From JBCDCU01 sp039180865 (GTDB lineage Bacteria; Pseudomonadota; Alphaproteobacteria; Rhizobiales; JACESI01), in NCBI GenBank assembly GCA_039180865.1, contig JBCDCZ010000292.1:1-5760 (forward strand): a stretch of 5,760 nt of DNA. Reading direction: 5' to 3'. The notes beneath the pieces are model-generated. The model made no database searches, was not told the DNA's origin, and saw nothing but the letters and a program-made list of their open reading frames with translations. A program made the position numbers and the translations under genes. How positions within the stretch are numbered: the first letter of the stretch is position 1; each line of letters starts with the position of its first letter. This document shows, one piece after another, positions 1 to 5,661 of this stretch.

Positions 1-1
1 C

Positions 2-172
2 TTCGAAGTACGGCGTTCCGAAAACAGCAACCAGCCCGCCGGGCAAACGTCCAGTCATCGCAATCATGATGGTGAGCTCATCCTGTTTCCCGGCGTGCGC
101 GTCGAATATCTTGCCGAAGGGGTGGCCGAGCGCGCTCACGATGCGCCAAAGGTCCGCAAACGCAAACCATGA
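2..172 (+). CDS. Conserved hypothetical protein, C-terminal fragment (5' end outside window)
   Basis: The frame is open from the first full codon at position 2 to a TGA at 170-172 and gives 56 residues; the start lies upstream of the window. The visible part has a polar Asn/Gln/Ser-rich stretch (residues 1-22), then an aliphatic core reading DGELILFPGVRVEY (residues 23-36), then a basic tail ending KVRKRKP. The core resembles the end of small conserved hypothetical proteins that I recall from Rhizobiales, but I cannot name a family or function. I prefer this frame to the overlapping one at 66-269, which gives a Cys/Ser-rich translation without recognisable character. The gene runs in the same direction as the lipoprotein gene, whose start is 93 bp downstream. 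Confidence 0.62.
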   Translation, partial: FEVRRSENSNQPAGQTSSHRNHDGELILFPGVRVEYLAEGVAERAHDAPKVRKRKP

Positions 173-265
173 TGAAAAGGATCGCTTCGTCGAGCCCTTC
201 GTCGTTGCGTATTTCCCTTTCATAACGGCGCGAGCGATCGAGCGTGTTGCCGAAGAAGGTACGGC

Positions 266-1096
266 ATGAAAAGAGTGATCGTGAGACCTGCCGTATTGAC
301 CACGCTGCTTGTCGTATCAACCGCCCTGTCAGCCTGCTCACGGCCCCATGGTGATTTCGGCCGCATCGAGCCGAATTTCCTGCACGAAACCGTCCTGCCG
401 AAAACCGGCGCGCTAATCGCAAAGAGGCGCGGTGAACAGGTCTCCAATTTCCGTAAAACGGATGAAGAACGTAAGCTGGAAGACCTTTCCTGGAACATCG
501 TCCGGCCATTGCATGTCGATGATTGGGTATCGGGTACACTGGTAGAAGGACGGCGCACCCGCGTCTTTCCGGAAATTGCCGACCGCCTCGATCATCGCGC
601 CTATTTGTTCTATTTGCGCGCGGAACCGTTCCGTTCATCGGAGACCCGATGGGACCGTCTGATATCCGATATTCGGACGGATCAGGGGTTCGTTGCACCA
701 TTTTACGATCAAGCGCGGATTGTTTTCATCAATGACAGGCAGCGGGTCGCTTTTCTTGAAAAGAATGCCGAGGCGTTCGATCTTCCTTACCGGCAGTCTG
801 CAAAAGCGCGGATTGCTGAAAACGAAAAGCTGATTGATGTCGCGCTGCAAAGCTTTCGTTTTCGCTTTCAGGCCTATGACCATGCGATACGGCGCCTGAC
901 GGTCGAAACACCGTCACCGCGTGCGCAGGTTGCCTTCGATGAACTCCAGAAATACGGCAAGATCATCGAGACCGGTGGTGATCGCGGTCTGCCCTTTTTC
1001 GACGAACCTGAACTTCTCTCGTCGAGGATTGTTGCCGAAGGTCCGCTTCCAGGCGATCTGAAGGATCCTGGAGAGAAACCACCGCTACAGAAGTAG
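266..1096 (+). CDS. Predicted lipoprotein, conserved hypothetical
   Basis: This 276-residue protein starts with a classic lipoprotein signal peptide: basic residues at 2-7, a hydrophobic core at 9-20 and the lipobox L21-S22-A23-C24. C24, the only cysteine, would be lipidated by Lgt and exposed after LspA cleavage. Serine at position +2 argues for sorting to the outer membrane. The mature part is charged and mostly helical, with segments such as FGRIEPNFLHE (31-41) and a predicted helical stretch at about 155-235. The tail (250-276) is Pro/Gly-rich and probably disordered. The ATG at 266 is preceded by a purine-rich AAGAAGGT Shine-Dalgarno-like stretch at 253-260. I do not recognise a named domain. 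It converges on the PBP/DUF operon, which suggests but does not prove an envelope role. Confidence is high for a real gene and for lipidation; function is unknown. Confidence 0.85.
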   Translation: MKRVIVRPAVLTTLLVVSTALSACSRPHGDFGRIEPNFLHETVLPKTGALIAKRRGEQVSNFRKTDEERKLEDLSWNIVRPLHVDDWVSGTLVEGRRTRVFPEIADRLDHRAYLFYLRAEPFRSSETRWDRLISDIRTDQGFVAPFYDQARIVFINDRQRVAFLEKNAEAFDLPYRQSAKARIAENEKLIDVALQSFRFRFQAYDHAIRRLTVETPSPRAQVAFDELQKYGKIIETGGDRGLPFFDEPELLSSRIVAEGPLPGDLKDPGEKPPLQK

Positions 1097-1131
1097 CGAT
1101 GACCTCACTCGCAACGGGCTTGTGACATCGC
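1096..1131. other. Imperfect hairpin at the convergent gene junction
   Basis: GCGATG (1096-1101) pairs with CATCGC (1126-1131), and TCAC (1105-1108) pairs with GTGA (1122-1125). This makes a 10-bp stem with a 3-nt bulge and a 13-nt loop. It begins on the last base of the lipoprotein stop codon and spans the stop codon of the opposing DUF1254-type gene. It could slow or end transcription from both sides, but neither strand has a T-run after the stem, so it is not a standard intrinsic terminator. Confidence 0.25.
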
Positions 1132-1761
1132 ATCGATGATGATGCCGTCATAGGCGCTGAGCGGGCGAAAGATTTTGTAGATTGCAAACGCTTTGTCGAC
1201 ATCGAGTATGGCCTCGATCGTCGGATCATCCTCGCGCGCGAGGCGTTCCCGCTCAATCGCCTCTTCCAAAAGATCGGCGCGCTGCGCATCTGTGAGCGGC
1301 GGTGGAACCGGGAGCGGCGTTAACGGATCGACCGGTGCGAGGCGGTTTGGGTCTTCGATTGTCGGCAAAACTTCCTGGCGTTTCTTGCTGAGGTGATAAA
1401 GCTCAAGATCGAGTTCGCCGTTGCGGGACGCGCCATCATGGAGATTATAGATCATTTCCGCGTTTTCGTTGAAGATTGTCACATTCCAGAAACTTGTACT
1501 GGGTGGTGCCGCCATGGTGACCGGTCCGGTTTTCAGATTAAATCGGCAAATGGCGTAGACCATCGCTGGATCCGCAGTGCCGAGGAGGCGTACGGCGGTC
1601 GGGTGATCACCGATAAGGTGGAATTCCCTGTTGTCACCAAGTTGGGCCAACCGGTTCCAGACCTTCTGATCGGCAAAGTTCGGCAACGCGATTACCGCGC
1701 CGATATGAATAAGGGCGCCGAGCACGAGACTGACCAGAATGTAACGAATAAGGGTGGTCAC
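1105..1761 (-). CDS. DUF1254-type membrane-anchored periplasmic protein
   Basis: This 218-residue protein has one N-terminal membrane segment (about residues 5-27), probably an uncleaved anchor, followed by a periplasmic domain. The segment ALPNFADQKVWNRLAQLG (25-42), the strand-rich region with FWNVTIFN (91-98), and the end AFAIYKIFRPLS...ARC (191-217) resemble the small DUF1254-containing proteins found beside DUF1214 proteins in Rhizobiales. It has only two cysteines, C72 in AICRF and C217 next to the C-terminus, which could form a disulfide. Residues 142-156 are very Pro-rich (APVDPLTPLPVPPPL) and run into a charged helix at about 157-178, which looks like a loop insertion. The start is GTG, inside a 4-bp GTGA overlap with the upstream DUF1214 gene, with a strong Shine-Dalgarno sequence at the right distance. 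It is the last gene of the operon. The biochemical role is unknown. Confidence 0.83.
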   Translation of the reverse strand: MTTLIRYILVSLVLGALIHIGAVIALPNFADQKVWNRLAQLGDNREFHLIGDHPTAVRLLGTADPAMVYAICRFNLKTGPVTMAAPPSTSFWNVTIFNENAEMIYNLHDGASRNGELDLELYHLSKKRQEVLPTIEDPNRLAPVDPLTPLPVPPPLTDAQRADLLEEAIERERLAREDDPTIEAILDVDKAFAIYKIFRPLSAYDGIIIDAMSQARCE

Positions 1762-2327
1762 AAGCAGACCTCCCGCTCAATCACTGGTGGCCTTACCGTA
1801 TCGTCAAGGCCCCCGCTCGCAAGGGGGGTATCATAGATCCTTAGGACAAGTTCGAACCTGTTCGTTTCTTCCGAAACCGGCAGCCAGTTTCCTGGAAAAA
1901 CACGCGCGCTGATCGTGACGGTCAGCGACTGATCTTCGTCCCATATGACGTCATCTGATGTGAGGTAACTGTCGAGTTCTGGTTGCCGGGGCTCTGTGGC
2001 GGTTGCCGTAAGCGTCCAGAGGCGGCCACGGGGAACAACACCGGAGATACGATACCGGCATTGCCCGGTGAGCCCGGCGCCGTCAGTGTCGGTTTTCGCT
2101 ACAAGCGCGAGGCCCTCGGTCGAACTCATCCAGACCGATCCAATGCGGGCAAAGAGTGCCTTGCTGTATGGATCCGCTGTCGGTTCGCCCGCGACCGGCC
2201 AAGCCTCCCATAGTCCGACATCAACGGTGTTAAACTGCAGCCCTCTCTCGAGAGTCACAAGGGCAGACCCTATCCCAAGCGCCGCCGCGGTCAGGCTGAC
2301 AATGATAAAGGATAGAGCAAAGCGCAC
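1758..2327 (-). CDS. DUF1214 domain membrane-anchored periplasmic protein
   Basis: This 189-residue protein has an N-terminal hydrophobic segment (about residues 4-25) acting as anchor or signal, then a beta-rich domain. Features matching DUF1214 proteins are the W-W-P and DPY..A..AR.G pattern at 40-63, RLWTLTATA (102-110), NWLP (147-150) and FELVLRIYDTP (158-168). In longer proteins DUF1214 is commonly the C-terminal partner of DUF1254; here the two are separate genes and this one comes first. Its only cysteines are C90 in GQCRYR and C188, one residue from the end, a layout mirrored by the downstream DUF1254-type protein. The start is GTG; its Shine-Dalgarno sequence (AAGG, 2335-2332) overlaps the stop codon of the PBP gene 6 bp upstream, so the two are probably translationally coupled. 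Function is unknown; an accessory role in cell-wall synthesis is inferred only from its operon partner. Confidence 0.87.
   Translation of the reverse strand: MRFALSFIIVSLTAAALGIGSALVTLERGLQFNTVDVGLWEAWPVAGEPTADPYSKALFARIGSVWMSSTEGLALVAKTDTDGAGLTGQCRYRISGVVPRGRLWTLTATATEPRQPELDSYLTSDDVIWDEDQSLTVTISARVFPGNWLPVSEETNRFELVLRIYDTPLASGGLDDTVRPPVIEREVCL
1768..1774 (-). promoter_or_regulatory. Strong Shine-Dalgarno for the DUF1254-type gene
   Basis: On the minus strand this reads GGGAGGT, 6 nt before the GTG start at 1761 and inside the end of the DUF1214 coding sequence. It supports the GTG start and suggests that the last gene can be initiated independently as well as by coupling through the GTGA overlap. 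Confidence 0.75.
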
Positions 2328-2333
2328 TGGACC

Positions 2334-4571
2334 TTAATTGCTGCTTGCCGTTCGTTCTTCGCTCGCAAGATTGCCCCTAAGCGGTGCGAGCGCGGTATCG
2401 AACGATCCGTTTCGTGTTTTCAAAAGTGTGCCAAGGCCGTTCAGGATTTCGGTCGAGCGGGGCGATAGCACTTTCGGGTCTGCGATCGTGGCCGCATCTG
2501 TTCCATCGTTTTCTTCATCGACGCGTGCAACGGTCAGGTCGGCTTGTCCTTTTTCGTCGAGGAAAGGAATTGGACGGCTCTCAATGCCGCTGTGGGCAAA
2601 TGTCATCAACTCCTTCCAGGTCATTGCCGGGAGACGCCCTCCGGTCAGCCTGTTGGTCGGCTCGTAATTGTCGTTGCCGTACCAGACTGCCGCCACATAA
2701 TTGCCGGTGTATCCGACAAACCAGGCGTCGCGATAGGACTGGGTCGTGCCTGTCTTGCCGGCTGTCCTGCGATCATCAAGTTTGGCGCGTCGGCCGGTGC
2801 CCCATTCGGGAACCTGAGCGAGGATCTCATTCATTGATGCGACAGCGTCTTCGGATAGAACGCGCGGGCGCTCGAAACCTTCAGTTTGATCGATGATAAC
2901 TTCGCCGCGTGAGTTCAGGATCTTTAAGAACGGCTTTGGATAAGCGCGATAGCCGCCATTTGCAAAGACCGCATAGCCAGTCGTCATCTCAAGCACATTG
3001 ATTTCCGATGTGCCGATAGCGAGGGTCGGATCGTTGCGCAATTCGCTGGTAACGCCCATGGCTCGTGTCGTCTCGATGACCTTTGAGCGGCCAACCTTTG
3101 GATGGTGCATCAACCGAACAGGGACGGTATTGATCGACCGGACGAGGGCTTGGGTGAGCGTCACCGGCCCGGAATAACTCAGAGAATAATTCTTCGGAGA
3201 CCAGTTCCCGATATAGACCGGCGCGTCCCGGACAACGGATCGTGGCGTGAATCCTGATTCCATGGCCGTGGCATAAACGAAGCCTTTGAAAGTGGATCCT
3301 GGAGAGCGGAGTGCATCGGTTGCCCGGTTAAACTGGCTCTGCCCGTAGTCGCGACCACCGACCATTGCGCGCACGAAACCTTCCGGTGTCATGATGACGG
3401 TCGCGCCCTGGGAAATGTTGAATGCTTCGCCGTTGTCGGTCAGGAAACGGCTGATTGTTCGCTCGGCATGCCGCTGGAGTGATGGGTCCAGGGATGTCAC
3501 CACCGTCAGGACGCGATCTTCCTTGATCTTCAGTTTGGTGATCTCGTCATACGCCCAATCCATGAAATAATCGGGTTCGCGTCGGTTCTGCCTGTTTATA
3601 GCACTTGCCGGTTTCTGGCGTGCGGCAAGAACCTGGCCTTCCGTCAGAAAGCCGCCCTGCACCATGTTGGTAAGCACCTCATTGGCGCGCTCGCGGGCAT
3701 TCGCAATGTTAATGTGAGGAGCATAATTGGTCGGTGCCTTGAACAGGCCCGCAAGCATCGCTGACTCTGCAAGGTTGAGATCGCCATAATGTTTGCCGAA
3801 GTAAAACTCTGACGCCGCAGGGATTCCGAATGCCCCCCCGCCGAGGTAAGCCCGGTTGAAATATAGTTCGAGGATCTCGTTCTTGGTTAGATTGTACTCG
3901 AGCCAAAGCGACAGGAACGCTTCCTTGATTTTCCGGGTCAGGGTGCGTTCGTTCGACAAGAAAATGTTCTTGGCGACCTGTTGGGTGATCGAGGAGCCGC
4001 CCTCAACCACATCACCGGCTTTTACGTTGGTTCCGAGTGCACGGGCAATACCGACGAAATCAATGCCAAAGTGGGTGAAGAATCGGCGGTCTTCCGTGGC
4101 GAGCGTGGCATTGATGAGATGATCGGGAAGAACGTCGAGATCGATTGGTTTGTTCTGCAGGACGCCCCGTCGCCCCAGCACGTTGCCTGAACGATCAAGG
4201 AAGGTAATTGAATAATCGTCCTGAGCGCGCCAATCAGCCTTTGTGGCATCGAACGATGTCTGGGCAAGCGCCAGCATAAGAAGAAGACCGACGGTTCCCC
4301 AGGTCAGCGCTTCGTTGGCAATTTCGACGGGTGCACGTTTCCATCCATATATCCGGAAGCGGCGCATGAAGCTTGAATAGCCGACCACAAGGTCGCGGCC
4401 AAAGCGGTATGTCCGGTAGAGTGTGTTGTCGAACGCGCCGTCGATCTCCATCAAACGGTCGGCAAGCCGACTGCGTCTTGTTTTCTGCTGGAATGGATCG
4501 TCCACCGCTCCGCCTTCCCGGTCTTTTTCGCGTGCATGACTCACATAGTATTTTCCGATAAGGATTGCCAA
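2334..4571 (-). CDS. Class A penicillin-binding protein (bifunctional transglycosylase/transpeptidase, PBP1A family)
   Basis: This inner-membrane enzyme polymerises lipid II into glycan strands and cross-links the stem peptides. Numbering from the TTG at 4571 (745 residues): a cytoplasmic region of about 88 residues rich in Arg, Lys and aromatics; a membrane helix at about 88-105; and a GT51 transglycosylase at about 125-310. The GT51 motifs are E160-D161 in ATEDRRFFTHFG, GGSSITQQ (191-198), RKIKE (213-217) and ILELYFNRAYLGGGAFGI (233-250). The transpeptidase (about 385-660) has S426-T-F-K429 (acylation serine and SxxK), S479-I-N481 (SxN) and K606-T-G-T609 (KTG). All catalytic motifs are intact. 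The GT-TP linker is short, so the extra OB-like domain of long PBP1A proteins seems absent; the E. coli protein is about 850 residues. I find no cysteine. The start is uncertain: TTG 4571 has a GAGG 12 nt upstream, and GTG 4544 (residue 10) is an alternative. It is the first gene of the operon with the DUF1214 and DUF1254 genes. Confidence 0.96.
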   Translation of the reverse strand: MAILIGKYYVSHAREKDREGGAVDDPFQQKTRRSRLADRLMEIDGAFDNTLYRTYRFGRDLVVGYSSFMRRFRIYGWKRAPVEIANEALTWGTVGLLLMLALAQTSFDATKADWRAQDDYSITFLDRSGNVLGRRGVLQNKPIDLDVLPDHLINATLATEDRRFFTHFGIDFVGIARALGTNVKAGDVVEGGSSITQQVAKNIFLSNERTLTRKIKEAFLSLWLEYNLTKNEILELYFNRAYLGGGAFGIPAASEFYFGKHYGDLNLAESAMLAGLFKAPTNYAPHINIANARERANEVLTNMVQGGFLTEGQVLAARQKPASAINRQNRREPDYFMDWAYDEITKLKIKEDRVLTVVTSLDPSLQRHAERTISRFLTDNGEAFNISQGATVIMTPEGFVRAMVGGRDYGQSQFNRATDALRSPGSTFKGFVYATAMESGFTPRSVVRDAPVYIGNWSPKNYSLSYSGPVTLTQALVRSINTVPVRLMHHPKVGRSKVIETTRAMGVTSELRNDPTLAIGTSEINVLEMTTGYAVFANGGYRAYPKPFLKILNSRGEVIIDQTEGFERPRVLSEDAVASMNEILAQVPEWGTGRRAKLDDRRTAGKTGTTQSYRDAWFVGYTGNYVAAVWYGNDNYEPTNRLTGGRLPAMTWKELMTFAHSGIESRPIPFLDEKGQADLTVARVDEENDGTDAATIADPKVLSPRSTEILNGLGTLLKTRNGSFDTALAPLRGNLASEERTASSN

Positions 4572-4579
4572 GTGGCAAT
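4564..4579. promoter_or_regulatory. Perfect 7-2-7 palindrome, candidate operator between divergent genes
   Basis: The sequence ATTGCCA-AG-TGGCAAT is a perfect inverted repeat with 7-bp arms and a 2-bp centre. It sits in the divergent region between the PBP and YcgN genes and covers the apparent TTG start of the PBP (4571-4569). Such symmetry is typical of sites for dimeric regulators. I could not identify convincing -35/-10 boxes around it, and I cannot name the regulator. If the PBP actually starts at GTG 4544, the palindrome lies wholly in non-coding DNA. Confidence 0.4.
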
Positions 4580-4591
4580 ACCGCCTCTTTT

Positions 4592-4597
4592 GGAAAG
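4592..4597 (+). promoter_or_regulatory. Ribosome binding site fixing the YcgN start
   Basis: GGAAAG lies 6 nt before the ATG at 4604. It favours this start over the upstream in-frame TTG at 4565, which lies inside the palindrome. The resulting N-terminus, MGSEDFW, aligns with the family's usual beginning. Confidence 0.6.
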
Positions 4598-4603
4598 CAT
4601 TTG

Positions 4604-5074
4604 ATGGGATCCGAAGATTTCTGGAAGGAAAAGCCCCTCGAAGAGATGTCGCAAGCGGAATGGGAATCGCTTTGTGACGGGTGTGCCCGGTGTTGTCTTA
4701 ACAAGCTTGAGGATTATGACACCGGCGAGATCGTCTGGACGAATGTCGCGTGCTCGCTGATGAATGAGGAGACCTGCCGTTGTGGCGACTATGACAATCG
4801 GTCTGAAAGGGTCCCGGACTGTATTCAGTTGACGGCTGAGAAAGTGCGGACACTCTCTTGGCTACCTGCCACATGTGCTTATCGCCTTATCAGCGAAGGA
4901 CACGATCTTTATTGGTGGCATCCGCTTGTTTCCGGCGACCCGCAGACAGTCCATCTCGCAGGCATCTCTGTACGCGGATTGACCGTGAGCGAAGACGATG
5001 TGGAGGTCGAAGATTACGAAGATTATCTGGCGCTGTGGCCAGCGGAGAATCCTTATGAACGCACCGCGAGTTAG
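4604..5074 (+). CDS. ycgN: YcgN/UPF0260 family cysteine-cluster protein
   Basis: This 156-residue cytosolic protein closely matches what I recall of E. coli YcgN (about 153 residues), including EEMSQAEWESLCDGCARCCL, the TNVAC segment, PDCIQLT, the WLPATCAYRLISEGHDL stretch and the following WHPL. It has nine cysteines: C24, C27, C30 and C31 in a CxxCxxCC cluster, then C50, C58, C60, C73 and C91. The pattern suggests binding of zinc or an Fe-S cluster (the wider family is often described as Zn- or Fe-chelating), but the bound metal and the function are not established. The acidic C-terminal part (about 129-142, many Asp/Glu) is typical of a soluble protein. I chose ATG 4604 for its ribosome binding site and family length; a TTG at 4565 would add 13 residues. 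It is divergent from the PBP gene and appears to be a single-gene unit, followed by a weak hairpin. Confidence 0.93.
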   Translation: MGSEDFWKEKPLEEMSQAEWESLCDGCARCCLNKLEDYDTGEIVWTNVACSLMNEETCRCGDYDNRSERVPDCIQLTAEKVRTLSWLPATCAYRLISEGHDLYWWHPLVSGDPQTVHLAGISVRGLTVSEDDVEVEDYEDYLALWPAENPYERTAS

Positions 5075-5095
5075 AATGCCGCCCATTGATATCGA

Positions 5096-5120
5096 CAAAC
5101 GACAACGCTCGTTTGGTTTC
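5096..5120 (+). terminator. Weak terminator-like hairpin after YcgN
   Basis: CAAACGA (5096-5102) and TCGTTTG (5109-5115) form a perfect 7-bp stem around a 6-nt loop, 21 bp after the YcgN stop, followed by a short T-containing stretch (GTTTCC). The stem has only three G-C pairs and the T-run is poor, so this is at best a weak intrinsic terminator. It could equally be an operator-like inverted repeat. The remaining DNA up to 5259 contains no convincing gene. Confidence 0.35.
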
Positions 5121-5218
5121 CTGGTTCAGTCTATGTGGATACCGGATTGAAGATCAAATTAACGCTGTCGTCTTTCTTCTTGCGTGCTAAGAAGCATTAC
5201 GGAAGCGCATCTTGGCCT

Positions 5219-5235
5219 ATTCAGCATTCATTCAG
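5219..5235 (+). promoter_or_regulatory. Direct repeat with 11-bp period, candidate response-regulator site
   Basis: ATTCAG occurs at 5219-5224 and again at 5230-5235, so the repeats are spaced 11 bp start to start, about one helical turn. OmpR-family regulators commonly bind tandem direct repeats at this spacing, and the downstream operon encodes such a regulator. The repeat lies 24 bp before the ATG of the PepSY-like gene. The half-sites are only six bases, so chance is a real possibility. Confidence 0.25.
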
Positions 5236-5259
5236 TGATTGTCCGTCATTTTCCCGCGC

Positions 5260-5592
5260 ATGAAATGGTATTTGAAAAAATTCTCGGCATTGCTTTGCCT
5301 GATCTTCCTGACTGGTGCAGTCAACGCGCCGGTGAGCCCGGTTGTGTCGGATGCGCATGCCCAGTCCTGCCTCAATCCGGCCGAGGCCCGCAAAGCCGTA
5401 AAGAACGGCCAGGCGTCACCCTTAAGCCGTGTATCTGCTAACGTCCGCCGCACAACCGGCGGGGAAGTCGTCGGTGCAAATCTTTGTCGCCGCGGCAACC
5501 GCCTCGTATATATTCTGACCGTGTTGAGATCGAACGGCTCCGCAACACGGGTCATGGCCGATGCAAGAAGCGGGCGGGTTGTAGGCCGTTAG
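5260..5592 (+). CDS. Small secreted PepSY-like protein, possible FeuN-type sensor-kinase modulator
   Basis: From the ATG at 5260 this is a 110-residue protein with a signal peptide: KWYLKK at 2-7, a hydrophobic core at 8-22 and a probable Ala-x-Ala cleavage after DAHA (residue 34). The mature part is about 76 residues. Residues 67-110 follow the PepSY pattern: GGEVVGANLCRRGNRLVYIL, then VLRSNG, then a final DARSGRVVGR strand-turn-strand. Mature cysteines C37 and C76 could pair. It precedes a response-regulator gene by 69 bp in the same direction. In Sinorhizobium, a small periplasmic protein (FeuN) is encoded just before feuPQ and restrains the FeuQ kinase, so an analogous role is plausible but not proven. 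The start is not supported by a clear Shine-Dalgarno sequence; an in-frame TTG at 5239 (adding 7 residues) lacks one too, and a stop at 5236-5238 closes the frame upstream. Confidence 0.8.
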   Translation: MKWYLKKFSALLCLIFLTGAVNAPVSPVVSDAHAQSCLNPAEARKAVKNGQASPLSRVSANVRRTTGGEVVGANLCRRGNRLVYILTVLRSNGSATRVMADARSGRVVGR

Positions 5593-5661
5593 ATAAAGAG
5601 ATCTCTATTGCGTTCGCCTCGGGCGTAAATCGTGAAGTAAGAGCAAGACCGGAGAAGGGAC

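Noticed and set aside
169..225. Tiny frame of 18 residues starting ATGATG at the stop of the first gene
   Set aside because: It is Ser-rich and very short, with no recognisable feature and no evidence beyond the start-stop overlap.
66..269. Open frame of 67 residues that ends in an ATGA overlap with the lipoprotein start
   Set aside because: It overlaps the more coding-like frame ending at 172, its translation is Cys/Ser-rich without family character, and no Shine-Dalgarno sequence supports its start.
1393..1836. Plus-strand frame of 147 residues opposite the DUF1254 and DUF1214 genes
   Set aside because: It is antisense to two well-supported genes and its translation shows no domain or signal; it is a shadow of their codon bias.
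2384..2896. Plus-strand frame of 170 residues, rich in Arg and Cys, opposite the PBP C-terminal part
   Set aside because: It is antisense to the transpeptidase coding region with intact motifs; the Arg/Cys-rich composition is typical of an antisense frame.
4520..4603. Possible -35/-10 promoter boxes for YcgN, such as a TATTTT near 4550
   Set aside because: No pair of boxes with good matches and 16-18 bp spacing could be found, so no promoter is called on either strand.
4234..4704. Minus-strand frame of 156 residues spanning the divergent region
   Set aside because: It overlaps both the PBP N-terminus and the YcgN coding sequence in a different frame and shows no family resemblance.
5597..5606. 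Perfect 10-bp palindrome AGAGATCTCT between the PepSY-like and regulator genes
   Set aside because: It is short, contains a common restriction-type core, and sits inside an apparent operon; chance is a sufficient explanation without conservation data.
5615..5625. Small CGCC-TCG-GGCG hairpin before the response regulator
   Set aside because: The stem has only 4 bp and no T-run follows, so it is too weak to call as a terminator or attenuator.
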